Positions 1-9,261 of a stretch of DNA of 64,000 bases are shown here, in pieces. The translations under genes and the position numbers were made by a program. Within the stretch, counting starts at the first letter, position 1; each line of letters starts with the position of its first letter. The stretch comes from Caldicoprobacter algeriensis. Lineage in GTDB: Bacteria > Bacillota > Clostridia > Caldicoprobacterales > Caldicoprobacteraceae. Below the pieces are notes generated by a model. That model was not told the DNA's origin, did no database searches, and saw only the letters and a program-made list of their open reading frames with translations. Location: NCBI RefSeq assembly GCF_023838525.1, contig NZ_JAHUQD010000004.1, positions 119,299-183,298 of the forward strand, in the 5' to 3' direction.

Positions 1-1089
1 CTTGTGCTCTTCTTCGGCCATGTCGATAAAATCTATGATTATTATGCCCCCTATGTCGCGCAGCCGTATCTGGTGCGCGATCTCCTCGGCCGCTTCCAGA
101 TTGGTCCTGAAGGCGGTATCTTCCAGGCTGGCCTTGCCAACAAACTTACCGGTGTTCACATCTATAACCGTCAGAGCCTCTGTTACATCTATTACAATGT
201 ATCCACCGCTTTTAAGCCACACCTTCTTCTGTATGGCCTTTTCGATTTTTGCCTCAATGCCGTAAATCTCAAACAAATTTCTCTGGGCGTCGGCGTATTC
301 CACCCTGTCGACAAGCGACGGCGAAATGGCCTTGAGCAGTTCAATTACTTTTTGGTAATGATGATAATCGTTTATGATTAACCTATCCACATCAGAGCAA
401 AAGATATCGCGTACAGTGCGGTACAGCAGGCTTTCATCCTTATGCAGGAGCCGGGGCACCTCACCCTGCTTCTCTCTTTCCTTGATCCCCTCCCACAGCC
501 TGCACAGCACCTCTATGTCGGGCATAAGGTCCTCTGGCTGCTTGCCTCTGGCTGCAGTCCTCACTATAATCCCCATATTTTCGGGCTTAATAGCCTCAGC
601 AATTCTCCTCAAGCGCTGGCGTTCCTCTTCATCTTCTATCCTTCTGGAAACGCCTACATAGTTTAAGGTAGGCATAAGCACCACATACCTGCCTGGCAGG
701 GTGATGTGCGTGGTAACCCTGGCGCCCTTGGTCCCCATGGGCTCCTTCAAAATCTGTACCGTGATCTCCTGCCCTTCCCTGATGATATCCCGCAACGAGA
801 TATCCTTGATCACTTTGCCATTGTTTTTATCTCCAAAATCAAACACCGTATTATCGACGTTTATATCCCCTGCATACAGAAAGGCGTTCTTCTCCAACCC
901 TATATCAACAAAAGCGGCCTGCATGCCCGGTAGCACATTGACCACACGACCGCGGTATATGTTTCCCACTAGCCCCTGCTTTTCATCGTCCTCCATGTAG
1001 AACTCCACAAGGTCTCCGTCCTCCAGCACCGCCACCCGGGTCTGGTCATAGCGAATATCCACCACAATCTGCTTGCCCACACCCATCAT
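1..1089 (-). CDS. rng: Ribonuclease G/E family (partial, C-terminus off the left edge)
   Basis: The first 363 codons of an RNase E/G-type endoribonuclease that processes rRNA precursors and mRNA in the cytoplasm. Visible are an S1-like RNA-binding segment near residues 35-85 (GLVGNIYRGRV, FVDIGLEKNAFL) and the two metal-binding aspartate motifs of the DNase I-like catalytic core, TVIDVNTGKFVG and IIIIDFIDM, close to the window edge. The start is one of two adjacent ATG codons (1089 or 1086) just after GGAAAGAGG. It overlaps the stop of the upstream TIGR03936 gene as ATGA, so translation is probably coupled. The C-terminal zinc-link region is not in the window. Confidence 0.93.
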   Translation of the reverse strand, partial: MMGVGKQIVVDIRYDQTRVAVLEDGDLVEFYMEDDEKQGLVGNIYRGRVVNVLPGMQAAFVDIGLEKNAFLYAGDINVDNTVFDFGDKNNGKVIKDISLRDIIREGQEITVQILKEPMGTKGARVTTHITLPGRYVVLMPTLNYVGVSRRIEDEEERQRLRRIAEAIKPENMGIIVRTAARGKQPEDLMPDIEVLCRLWEGIKEREKQGEVPRLLHKDESLLYRTVRDIFCSDVDRLIINDYHHYQKVIELLKAISPSLVDRVEYADAQRNLFEIYGIEAKIEKAIQKKVWLKSGGYIVIDVTEALTVIDVNTGKFVGKASLEDTAFRTNLEAAEEIAHQIRLRDIGGIIIIDFIDMAEEEHK

Positions 1090-1781
1090 CCTCTTTCCAG
1101 TTCCAATGGGGTTATCCATGCATTTCCCCTGTACAAAAACATGTCCAACCTATGGATATCTGCAAAGCAGCAAGAGTCACCTTCAATGCCAGCAAACTCC
1201 AGAAACGACCGTATCATCTGCTCTGGGTTTAAGGACTCCTTGCTGCCAGCGCTCAGCATGGCCTCCATGATTACCTTTCCTTCTTCCTGGCCGACTATGT
1301 CCAGGCGGTGTATCATAGGCCGAATGTTTACAAGCCGCTCACCCTTCTTGCCGCTCTTTGTAATGGTTATATCAGGCTGGGCCAGAAAATCTTTCAATGC
1401 CCCTTCAATGCACAAACCCGGAGCTTTAAGGCTTATACAATAAAGCGCCCTCTCGATCATGCTCATCAGCGAGGGGAGCGATTCATCGATTGCCACCGCC
1501 TTTAGTATGGCTATCCCCTGTGGGAGTACGCTGTTCATCCCCTGGCAGAACTCCTGGGGGCGCATTTCCGAAGCCAGCATTACGTCCATGTATTCCCCCT
1601 GGCTGGTCATTCCAACCGGCAGTGGAGGTGCAAAGGCAACTTTAGGCTGCGGGTTATACCCCTGCGAAAATGCAACGGGTATCCCGGCACGCCTTAAGGC
1701 GCGGTGCAGGGTCCTCATGAGGTCTAAATGAGATATATACTTAACCCTGTCCTGCTTGGCGTATTTTACCACCATCCTCAC
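1086..1781 (-). CDS. TIGR03936 family protein (DUF2344), radical SAM-associated
   Basis: A 231-residue protein of the DUF2344/TIGR03936 family, which in Firmicutes sits between a TIGR03960-type radical SAM protein and rng. Its biochemical role is not established. The N-terminus shows the family's KYISHLDLMRTLHRALRRAG stretch followed by FSQGYNPQPK. A longer reading from 1826 is possible. I prefer the GTG at 1781 because GGAGGG lies 8 nt upstream and this GTG overlaps the preceding stop as GTGA, a typical coupled start. Expected to work with the upstream radical SAM protein, by neighbourhood only. Confidence 0.85.
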   Translation of the reverse strand: MRMVVKYAKQDRVKYISHLDLMRTLHRALRRAGIPVAFSQGYNPQPKVAFAPPLPVGMTSQGEYMDVMLASEMRPQEFCQGMNSVLPQGIAILKAVAIDESLPSLMSMIERALYCISLKAPGLCIEGALKDFLAQPDITITKSGKKGERLVNIRPMIHRLDIVGQEEGKVIMEAMLSAGSKESLNPEQMIRSFLEFAGIEGDSCCFADIHRLDMFLYRGNAWITPLELERG

Positions 1782-3616
1782 TGGCACAACCCTCCCTCCA
1801 GCCTTGTTATGCCGCAGCCCCAGCACCTCTCCCTGCAGTCAGGCGTCAGCTCGCCCCTTAATGCTTTTTGATACTCCCTCCACAGGAAAGATGGCGTGAC
1901 CCCTACATCGATGTGGCTCCAGGGCAATACCTCTTCCCTATCCCTTGCCCTGTTTGCATAAAATCCAGGGTCTATGCCGGCATCCTCAAAGGCCTTGAGC
2001 CAGATATGATACTTGAAGTGTTCTGCCCAGCCGTCAAACTTGCAGCCCATCTCCCATGCTTTTATCAGTACCTTGCCAAGCCTGCGATCTCCCCGGGCAA
2101 ACACCGCTTCTAGGAAGCTCAAACGCGGGTCATGCCAGTCAAACTCCACCGATTTGATCCTTAGTTTGTCCTTGAGAAAGTCCAGCTTTTGGTTCAAACG
2201 CTCTATCGTATCCTGCGCAACCCATTGAAATGGAGTAAAAGGCTTGGGGACAAACGATGCCACACTGACGGTTATCCTTAATCTGTGAGCCCTTTGCCCT
2301 CCGGTTACATCAAGATAGCAGCTTTTGACCTTTCTTGCCAGGTCGGCAATGCCTTCCAGGTCTTCCTGAGTTTCAGTGGGCAGCCCTATCATTAAGTACA
2401 GCTTTACGGTATCCCACCCCAGTTCAAAGGCCTGCCTCACGCTGTTTAGAAGGTCCTCTTCGGTAACCCCCTTGTTTATGACATCCCTCAGCCTCTGCGT
2501 TCCGGCCTCGGGGGCAAAGGTCAAACCCGCCTTGCGCACCTTTATCATCTCTTCAATGAGCTCCCTCGAAAACGAGTCGATGCGCAGCGACGGAAGGGAA
2601 AAAGACACCTTTTGCGGTGCAAAACGCTCCATGAGCTGCTTTACCAGGTTTTCCAAATCAGAATAATCGCTGGTACTCAAGGAAGAGAGCGATAGTTCCT
2701 CATAGCCGGTATTATTGATCAGCTTTTCCGCCAGATCCATAAGCCTTGGAACCGAACGCTCCCTCACCGGGCGGTATATGATGCCTGCCTGACAAAACCT
2801 GCATCCGCGCGTGCAACCCCTGAACACCTCAAGCATGACGCGGTCATGGACGATGTCCATGTATGGCACTATCATGGTTTCGGGGTAATAAGCCCTATCA
2901 AGATCCCTCACCACCCGCTTTTGAATGACGGAAGGTATTCCTTCACGGTTGGGCTTAACTGAGCGGACAGTACCGTCGTCGTCATATTCCACGTCATAAA
3001 AGTGCGGCACATAAACTCCCGGTATCCGGGCCGCTGCCACCAAAAAATCCTGACGGGTGCCGCCCTGCATCTTCCATTGGCGGTACACATCCAGCAACTC
3101 GTTTATTACCTCTTCTCCATCCCCCATGACCACTAAGTCAAAAAAATCGGCCATCGGCTCAACGTTATAAGCACAGGGGCCCCCTGCAATGATGAACGGA
3201 TGGTTTTTTTCCCTTTCCCACCACCGGAGCGGAATCCTTGCCAGGTCAAGCATGTTTATCACGTTTGTATAGCACATCTCATACTGAAGCGTAAAACCCA
3301 CAAAGTCAAACTCGGCGATGGGATCCTTGCTTTCCAGGGCAAATAACGGCAGCCCCTTTTCCCTCATCTTTTGCTCCATGTCGGTCCATGGCGCAAACAC
3401 GCGCTCGCAATAGGTATCTTCCCGTTCATTCATTAGATGGTACAGTATCTTCATCCCCAGATGGGACATACCCACCTCGTAGACATCCGGGAAAGCAAAA
3501 GCAAACCGTATCAGCACCTTTGAAGGGTCCTTTTCAACCATGTTGTACTCATTTCCCATGTATCTAACAGGCTTAGTAACCTGCCTGAGTATCTCGTCCA
3601 GCACAGACTTGTCCAT
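1778..3616 (-). CDS. TIGR03960 family B12-binding-like radical SAM protein
   Basis: A 612-residue radical SAM protein. The 4Fe-4S cysteine motif CTRGCRFCQAG lies near residues 266-276, preceded by a cobalamin-binding-like N-terminal domain (VGMSHLGMKILYHLMN, then FTLQYEMCYTNVINMLDLA). The C-terminus is also cysteine-rich (CRERCWGCG). Length matches the TIGR03960 family, whose substrate is unknown and which nearly always precedes the DUF2344 protein found here. The ATG at 3616 has AGGAGG 8 nt upstream. The 176-nt gap to spoIVFB suggests a separate transcription unit, but I found no convincing promoter in it. Confidence 0.9.
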   Translation of the reverse strand: MDKSVLDEILRQVTKPVRYMGNEYNMVEKDPSKVLIRFAFAFPDVYEVGMSHLGMKILYHLMNEREDTYCERVFAPWTDMEQKMREKGLPLFALESKDPIAEFDFVGFTLQYEMCYTNVINMLDLARIPLRWWEREKNHPFIIAGGPCAYNVEPMADFFDLVVMGDGEEVINELLDVYRQWKMQGGTRQDFLVAAARIPGVYVPHFYDVEYDDDGTVRSVKPNREGIPSVIQKRVVRDLDRAYYPETMIVPYMDIVHDRVMLEVFRGCTRGCRFCQAGIIYRPVRERSVPRLMDLAEKLINNTGYEELSLSSLSTSDYSDLENLVKQLMERFAPQKVSFSLPSLRIDSFSRELIEEMIKVRKAGLTFAPEAGTQRLRDVINKGVTEEDLLNSVRQAFELGWDTVKLYLMIGLPTETQEDLEGIADLARKVKSCYLDVTGGQRAHRLRITVSVASFVPKPFTPFQWVAQDTIERLNQKLDFLKDKLRIKSVEFDWHDPRLSFLEAVFARGDRRLGKVLIKAWEMGCKFDGWAEHFKYHIWLKAFEDAGIDPGFYANRARDREEVLPWSHIDVGVTPSFLWREYQKALRGELTPDCRERCWGCGITRLEGGLCQ

Positions 3617-3792
3617 TTACATTGCCTCCTATCAATACAATAGCATCCCTTGTCCATTTCGTACTCAACAAGCCTTGTCCCATATATATTTTAGCTTTGC
3701 AGTCCTTTCCCATTCTCCCAATAACGCAAATTATGTCGTCCAAAGAGGCATGCCAGACCCCTTAAGGAGCCCATAAGGCCTCCGCCGGTCAA

Positions 3793-4686
3793 TCAGCCTC
3801 TCTTGCGGCTGGACTGTGCAAGCAACCTGAACACCGGCACATTAAACCCGTGATCCATAAGGCCGTCTACTATATCCTTTTCAGTTAAATAGCCCCTGGG
3901 CCTGAGCTGTTCATCAACCAGAACGATGCTGTGATAGCGATGCGGCACAAACTTCTTTATCACATCCTTCAACGGCAAATCGTACAACACCACCAGCTCC
4001 CTGGATTGAATGGCCCCCTCCCTGATTAAAATATCCCTTTTGTAAGTAAGGTCCCTCACCATCACATAGGTGGCCATTCTGTTTTCCTTTACGGCGGAAT
4101 ATGCCAGAAAACCTGCCATAACAAACAGGGTGGGGTTAAAGATGCCGTAATAGATGGCATACACTCCGGTCATAACGAGGAACAGCGCCAACACAAATCC
4201 GCCTATGGTAGTAATCCTGGTAGCCCTTTTTATTCCCAGCTCTCTGGAAAGGATGGCACGCAAAATCCTGCCGCCATCCAGCGGGAAGGCTGGCAGTAGG
4301 TTAAAACCAGCCAGCATCAGATTGGCCTGAATGAAAAAATCGTAATCCTCGGAGGGAATCAGCCCCATCTTTTCCAAAACCATACAGCCCAGCACCAGTA
4401 TCACGTTGGACATGGGACCGACGATGGCTATATATACCTCATCTCGTGGATTGACTTCAAAAAAGCTCTCGATTCTGGCCACCCCACCAAAAGGCAGTAG
4501 CTCTATCTCGCTCACCCTCAGATTTAACGCCCTAGCCATGACCACATGCGCCAGCTCGTGTATGAACACCACCAAAAATACGACGGCCAGCCTCGTCCCC
4601 TCTCCCAAGACTATGGCTATCGCGATGAGTATAACAAGCAGCTTGTTTATATATATGTTTATGCCAAACAGTATACCTAGCTTCAT
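3793..4686 (-). CDS. spoIVFB: Site-2 protease, stage IV sporulation protein FB
   Basis: A 297-residue M50 intramembrane metalloprotease. The zinc motif HELAH is at residues 43-47 inside the second hydrophobic stretch, and the third ligand is in FPLDGGR (D137). Several membrane segments run to about residue 200. The tail, about 215-290, resembles a CBS domain (SIVLVDEQLRPRGYLTEKDI), as in SpoIVFB where it senses ATP. In Bacillus this enzyme cleaves pro-sigma-K in the mother cell. Its partner spoIVFA lies 21 nt upstream, supporting the sporulation assignment over a housekeeping M50 peptidase. Confidence 0.9.
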   Translation of the reverse strand: MKLGILFGINIYINKLLVILIAIAIVLGEGTRLAVVFLVVFIHELAHVVMARALNLRVSEIELLPFGGVARIESFFEVNPRDEVYIAIVGPMSNVILVLGCMVLEKMGLIPSEDYDFFIQANLMLAGFNLLPAFPLDGGRILRAILSRELGIKRATRITTIGGFVLALFLVMTGVYAIYYGIFNPTLFVMAGFLAYSAVKENRMATYVMVRDLTYKRDILIREGAIQSRELVVLYDLPLKDVIKKFVPHRYHSIVLVDEQLRPRGYLTEKDIVDGLMDHGFNVPVFRLLAQSSRKRG

Positions 4687-4707
4687 AGCCGCAGCACTTA
4701 TCCCGCT

Positions 4708-5514
4708 TCACTGAAACACTTTGCTCTCTTCTTGAATGAGCTTGAGGGGATCCACCGGCTGATCGCCATGCCAGACCTCAAAATGCAGCCTGTATCCTTC
4801 TGAGGGGGCCTTGCCCATCTTGCCTATTCTATCCCCCTGCTCAACCAAAACTCCCACCTGCACCTGTATGTCCTCACATCCTCCGTATAGAGCCACCCAT
4901 CCTCCTCCATGGTCAACCTTTACATATTTGCCATAAGTCTCGTCTTCTCCTACAGCAATCACTTTCCCATCGGCAACCGTATAAACCCAACCCTGCTGCT
5001 GCGACAAAATATCTATTCCCTGGCTTTTAACCTTTTTGCTATCATCATCGTAAACCTGGCCGAAAAAGCCCACCACCTTGCCTTCAGCAGGAGCGGCAAA
5101 GACAGGCTGATCTGCTTGATCATTCCCCCCCTGTCCCCCGGACTCTTCACCTTCATTTTGAGCATCACGCTCGCTAAATACTGCCTTGAGCCCCGGCAGG
5201 TAGTCATCCACAAATTTGAGCTTTCCCAATGACTCGTTTATGTCAAAGTCATAGGTTATGGCCTCACGAATCCTATCAACAGCCCATCTGGTAGCAGGGG
5301 TATCGATGCTCTTGAGCAGCATCACTACCACAATAATGACGGCTACCACCGATATTCTGACGACCAAGACAGCCGCTTTGTGTTCGTCGTCCAGGGCATC
5401 CATTCTACCGTATGAAGTTCTCCGACGCACAGGGCGTGAAACAGGCAAATCCAATCTGCGCCGCCTGACCGGCCTGAGCCCTTTTTTTACGTATACCCCT
5501 TTTCCCACTTCCAA
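4708..5514 (-). CDS. spoIVFA: Stage IV sporulation protein FA (degenerate LytM/M23 domain)
   Basis: A 268-residue membrane protein: basic cytoplasmic N-terminus, one transmembrane helix near residues 51-67 (VVRISVVAVIIVVVM), a linker, then an M23/LytM-like domain from about 165. The peptidase zinc ligands are not intact: GIDIL lacks the preceding His, and the HxH motif reads RLHFEV. It is therefore probably non-catalytic, as expected for SpoIVFA, which anchors and restrains SpoIVFB. The start is TTG at 5514, with GAGGAGGGG 7 nt upstream; the nearby ATG codons are in another frame. Confidence 0.85.
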   Translation of the reverse strand: MEVGKGVYVKKGLRPVRRRRLDLPVSRPVRRRTSYGRMDALDDEHKAAVLVVRISVVAVIIVVVMLLKSIDTPATRWAVDRIREAITYDFDINESLGKLKFVDDYLPGLKAVFSERDAQNEGEESGGQGGNDQADQPVFAAPAEGKVVGFFGQVYDDDSKKVKSQGIDILSQQQGWVYTVADGKVIAVGEDETYGKYVKVDHGGGWVALYGGCEDIQVQVGVLVEQGDRIGKMGKAPSEGYRLHFEVWHGDQPVDPLKLIQEESKVFQ

Positions 5515-5570
5515 ACATCATCCCCTCCTCATCAATACAAGTATATTTGGGGGGGACGAAGTTTATGATT

Positions 5571-5993
5571 TTAAAATACATCGTCATCCTCTTGTGGAGG
5601 ATTGACTATTAGCCTCCAGTCCAAATCGCCGCGCTCCAGAGCCTTAACCATAACCTCTGCTGTAGCCAGATTGGTGGCCAGGGGAATATTATGCACATCG
5701 CACAGCCTTAGCAGCGCGTTGACATCGGGCTCATGGGGCTGCGCCGTCAGCGGGTCCCGCAAAAATATGACCAAATCGATCTTGTTGTAAGCCACCCTGG
5801 CGCCTATCTGCTGATCTCCTCCCAGAGGGCCGGAAAGGAAACGATGCACCGGCAGACCCGTCGCCTCTGCGATCAGCTTTCCTGTGGTGCCGGTGGCGCA
5901 CAGCTTATGCTTTCCCAAAATATGTTTATAGGCCACACAAAAGTTGACCATGTCCTCTTTCTTCTTATCGTGGGCAATCAAAGCAATATTCAC
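5571..5993 (-). CDS. mgsA: Methylglyoxal synthase
   Basis: A 140-residue cytoplasmic enzyme converting dihydroxyacetone phosphate to methylglyoxal and phosphate, a bypass that relieves phosphosugar stress. The family's conserved residues are present: H8 in ALIAHDKKK, the catalytic-type Asp in GGDQQIGA (D60), and H87 in AQPHEPDV. Length is near the usual 125-150. The start is GTG at 5993, with GGGGG 8 nt upstream. It sits between rodA and spoIVFA without functional linkage, an arrangement seen in several clostridia. Confidence 0.95.
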   Translation of the reverse strand: MNIALIAHDKKKEDMVNFCVAYKHILGKHKLCATGTTGKLIAEATGLPVHRFLSGPLGGDQQIGARVAYNKIDLVIFLRDPLTAQPHEPDVNALLRLCDVHNIPLATNLATAEVMVKALERGDLDWRLIVNPPQEDDDVF

Positions 5994-6026
5994 GTCCCTT
6001 ACCCCCTGAACAATCTTGCTTACCCC

Positions 6027-7178
6027 TTAGAAATTTATCTTTTGCCTGCGCATACCCACGTTGAGCACCAAACCGTATGCAATCATATTTGTAATCATGG
6101 AACTCCCACCATAGCTCATGAATGGAAGGGGTATTCCAGTGACGGGCATCAAGCCCATGGTCATGCCGATGTTCTCAAATATATGAAACACCATCATGGA
6201 TACCACGCCAATGACCAAAAAGCTGCCAAAGCTGTCCTTGGCTTTGGTGGCCAAATATATGGTCCTCAAAATGAGGCACAGGTACAGGCATATTATTATA
6301 GCTCCCCCTATGAAGCCAAGTGCTTCCACTGTCACCGAAAAAATAAAGTCGGTATTTTTAGCCGGAACAAAATTGAGCTGGCTTAAAGTGTTGTCGGTCA
6401 AAATCCCTTTACCGTATATTCTACCGGAACCTATGGCAATTATCGACTGGATGACGTGATAGCCTGCACCCAAGGGGTCCATACCGGGATTTAAAAACAC
6501 CAGGATACGATTTTTCTGCACATCCGACAGCAGTCCATACCACATAATCGGCACAGTGGCAATCCCTGCTCCAATTATGCCCAGCAAGAGCTTATAATTG
6601 ATGCCTGCAACGAAAACCATTCCGAATAGTATCGCTATAAACACCATGGCCGTACCAAAGTCGGGCTGATCTATGATGAGCACCAGAGGAATGACAAGCC
6701 TGGCCAGCAACGGAACAAGATCCCTTAGGCGATTCAGGCTCTCCCCTTCATCCTTCTTCTTGGCCATCACCTTGGCCAGAGATATAATCATGGATATCTT
6801 GGCAAACTCTGAAGGCTGGACGTAAAACGTCCCGAAGCTGATCCAGCTGCGCGCATTGCCAGCAATATGCCCCCTGAAAGACACATAGAGCAGCATAGCC
6901 ACTACCGTCCAATATATATAGGGAGACATCTCAGCAAAGAGGTGATAATCGATGCTGATCACCACCAACATGGCAATGAGACCGACGCCAAACCACAGCA
7001 GGTGCAGCTTCACGTGATACAGGTTAAAATTTCCAATTATGTCAAACAAGCGCTGTTCGTCTCCTTCCACCGGCTCCTTCATGGCCACCCCAATGCCTAT
7101 CAGCCCGAAGCCTACCAGCAAGAATATCAAGATCAATATGGGAAAATCAAAATTTTTAATAAGCCTCTTGTCAAACAT
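6027..7178 (-). CDS. rodA: Rod-shape SEDS protein RodA, peptidoglycan glycosyltransferase
   Basis: A 383-residue polytopic SEDS-family membrane protein with about ten hydrophobic segments. Family landmarks are the ARSWISFG stretch near residue 105, the long extracellular loop with NPGMDPLGAGYHVIQS and IAIGSGRIYGKG, and the C-terminal GIPLPFMSYGGSSM. RodA polymerises glycan strands with PBP2 in cylindrical growth. mrdA and mreBCD nearby favour RodA over FtsW or SpoVE. It is separated from minE by a terminator, so it probably has its own promoter in the 60-nt gap; a TATAAT is present there but no clear -35. Confidence 0.92.
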   Translation of the reverse strand: MFDKRLIKNFDFPILILIFLLVGFGLIGIGVAMKEPVEGDEQRLFDIIGNFNLYHVKLHLLWFGVGLIAMLVVISIDYHLFAEMSPYIYWTVVAMLLYVSFRGHIAGNARSWISFGTFYVQPSEFAKISMIISLAKVMAKKKDEGESLNRLRDLVPLLARLVIPLVLIIDQPDFGTAMVFIAILFGMVFVAGINYKLLLGIIGAGIATVPIMWYGLLSDVQKNRILVFLNPGMDPLGAGYHVIQSIIAIGSGRIYGKGILTDNTLSQLNFVPAKNTDFIFSVTVEALGFIGGAIIICLYLCLILRTIYLATKAKDSFGSFLVIGVVSMMVFHIFENIGMTMGLMPVTGIPLPFMSYGGSSMITNMIAYGLVLNVGMRRQKINF

Positions 7179-7242
7179 CTACGTCCCCCATTTACATGCC
7201 TTCAAAATTACCATCGTCAACATTATAACATATGGACAGATA

Positions 7243-7272
7243 TAAAAAAAGAGATTGCACACTGCAACCTCT
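7243..7272 (-). terminator. Rho-independent terminator of the min operon
   Basis: A 10-bp stem (AGAGGTTGCA against TGCAATCTCT, one wobble) with a 3-nt loop and a run of seven T on the minus strand. The 5' arm overlaps the end of minE including its stop codon, so the terminating ribosome would initially cover it. Confidence 0.85.
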
Positions 7273-7561
7273 AACCTCTGTTGGGCCCCATATTTTTCAC
7301 CCTTCTTATAGGGATATTTGCCAGCAGGGCAGTACTGTATGTATCATCCTCCTGGGGTATACGGGACAACCGTATGTCTAGCCCTGCCTCATCTATCTCC
7401 ATATAATTGGATATGACCTTAATGATGTCATCCTTGATCATATCCAAAAACTTGGGTGAAATATTGGCACGGTCATGGATCAACACCAGTTTAAGCCGCT
7501 CTTTGGCGATATCCTTGCTCTTGCTTTCCCCTTTTCCAAAAAACTTAAACAAATCGATCAT
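7271..7561 (-). CDS. minE: Cell division topological specificity factor MinE
   Basis: A 96-residue protein directly behind minD. It has the expected N-terminal anti-MinCD region (KDIAKERLKLVLIHDRAN) and a C-terminal dimerisation domain (LDIRLSRIPQEDDTYSTALLA). MinE stimulates the MinD ATPase and drives Min oscillation, excluding division from the poles. Firmicutes differ in using MinE or DivIVA for this; here the MinE type is present. Its stop lies within the terminator hairpin. Confidence 0.93.
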   Translation of the reverse strand: MIDLFKFFGKGESKSKDIAKERLKLVLIHDRANISPKFLDMIKDDIIKVISNYMEIDEAGLDIRLSRIPQEDDTYSTALLANIPIRRVKNMGPNRG

Positions 7562-7575
7562 TTAAATCCTCCTCA

Positions 7576-8385
7576 CTAATAGGACCTCTTCTTGCTCATG
7601 CTAAACCATCGTTTGAGCTTTGCCAAAAATCCCTCATCCATCTCCAAATCCATGATGGGTACATTTTCACCCATCAACCTCCTAGCGATGTTTCTATAAG
7701 CCTGCCCCGCCAAAGAGCCCTCGTCCAATACCGCCGGTTCGCCCTTGTTGGTTGAAATGACAACTTTTTCATCGTCAGGCACTACCCCAAGCAGGTCTAT
7801 CCCCAGTATATCAATGGTATCGTCGATGTTCATCATGTCCCCCCGTTTCACCATATCTATCCTTATACGGTTTATTATAAGCTTGGGGTCCATAAGCTCA
7901 TTAGCAGCAAGCAAGCCTATTATGCGATCAGCATCCCTAACGGCTGACACCTCTGGCACGGTAACCACTATTGCGCTGTCAGCTCCAGCTATGGCGTTCT
8001 TGAATCCCTGTTCAATGCCAGCCGGACAATCGATAAGCACATAATCGAATTCCTCTTTTAGCTGCTGGCACAGCTCCTGCATCTGTTGTGGCGACACCGC
8101 TGTCTTATCCTTGGTTTGAGCAGCCGGCAACAGATACAGCCCTTCAAAGCGCTTGTCCTTTATAAGGGCCTGCTTCAACCTACAAACCTTTTCCACCACA
8201 TCCACCAAATCGTAAACAATCCTGTTCTCCAACCCCATGACCACATCGAGGTTTCTAAGGCCTATATCGGCATCCACCAGCACCACCTTTTTGCCTGCCA
8301 GCGCCAGAGCCGCCCCTATATTGGCCGTTGTGGTGGTCTTGCCGACCCCTCCCTTCCCTGAAGTTATCACTATTACCTCTCCCAT
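7576..8385 (-). CDS. minD: Septum site-determining ATPase MinD
   Basis: A 269-residue ParA/MinD-family ATPase with a deviant Walker A motif, SGKGGVGKTT, at residues 9-18. The C-terminus (FLAKLKRWFSMSKKR) is the expected amphipathic membrane-targeting helix. MinD carries MinC to the membrane and is cycled by MinE. The ATG has GGGGGAG about 9 nt upstream. A 144-nt gap separates it from minC. Confidence 0.96.
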   Translation of the reverse strand: MGEVIVITSGKGGVGKTTTTANIGAALALAGKKVVLVDADIGLRNLDVVMGLENRIVYDLVDVVEKVCRLKQALIKDKRFEGLYLLPAAQTKDKTAVSPQQMQELCQQLKEEFDYVLIDCPAGIEQGFKNAIAGADSAIVVTVPEVSAVRDADRIIGLLAANELMDPKLIINRIRIDMVKRGDMMNIDDTIDILGIDLLGVVPDDEKVVISTNKGEPAVLDEGSLAGQAYRNIARRLMGENVPIMDLEMDEGFLAKLKRWFSMSKKRSY

Positions 8386-8529
8386 CTATGTCCACTCCCC
8401 CTATACATCTTTGTCCTAATACCTGCCATTTTCTTTTTTCTACACCAAGTTTCCCATATCAGCGGTTACATAAAGCCAATTTACAGTAACAAGAATTACA
8501 GCAACAACAGATATCTCTTACATTATATA

Positions 8530-9174
8530 CTATTTTCCTTTCCCGGGTAAATAAGGCTCTATTACTAGGATATTATCCTTCACATAGGCTATCTCGGGAT
8601 AAGAAGGCTTTACGGCATCATCTTCAGGTGGTCTTGCAATGATTCCCCCAATCCTCACCTGGGTGGGCTGAAGGCTGAAAGCCACCACCACTGCATTGTG
8701 ATTGCCCGTGGCACCGGCATGAGCCACCCCTCTCAATGTCCCCATGACCAGGATATTTCCACCAGCAATTATTTCTCCCCCCGGGTTGACATCCCCGATC
8801 ACCACCACATTGCCCTCATAGTATATTCTCTGTCCATTTCGCACCGTACCTCTTACAAACCGCGTCATACCTTCTTCTATTCCGTCGAACGATTCAAAAT
8901 GATCGGCGGAAGGAAGGCCAATATTCGCCATTTCAAACGTAATACTCCCCACTTCGATTTCCCGGGAAATTAAATCGACAATATTCTGCTGTTGCTGTGG
9001 CGTCAACCTCCTGCCAGTGAATATTAAATTTATCTGCGAATTCCCAAAAAAATGCTTGCTGCCCTTTATCTTTTTCTCAAGTTCACCCATGATTTGTTCT
9101 ATATCGCTGTCAGCATTGATATAAACCTTCAAGCCTCCTTTTATCCCTTTGAATACCACCGGACTCTGGTTCAT
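8530..9174 (-). CDS. minC: Septum formation inhibitor MinC
   Basis: A 214-residue FtsZ assembly inhibitor. The N-terminal domain contains FKGIKGGLKVYINADSD. The C-terminal right-handed beta-helix starts near residue 105 with its glycine-rich turns (GNVVVIGDVNPGGEIIAGG, GTLRGVAHAG). It lies upstream of minD and minE and downstream of mrdA, in the clostridial shape/division arrangement. The ATG follows GGAGG. Confidence 0.93.
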   Translation of the reverse strand: MNQSPVVFKGIKGGLKVYINADSDIEQIMGELEKKIKGSKHFFGNSQINLIFTGRRLTPQQQQNIVDLISREIEVGSITFEMANIGLPSADHFESFDGIEEGMTRFVRGTVRNGQRIYYEGNVVVIGDVNPGGEIIAGGNILVMGTLRGVAHAGATGNHNAVVVAFSLQPTQVRIGGIIARPPEDDAVKPSYPEIAYVKDNILVIEPYLPGKGK

Positions 9175-9261
9175 CTTCTACGTTCCTCCACAGCCTTAAA
9201 TGTTACATCCTCCAATATTCGCCAAGCAAGCCAAAAATCCTGCAAAAAAATATAAAAATGT

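Noticed and set aside
3617..3792. Promoter upstream of the TIGR03960 gene
   Set aside because: TTGAGT and TATTGT occur but with about 20 bp spacing and poor matches; not strong enough to list.
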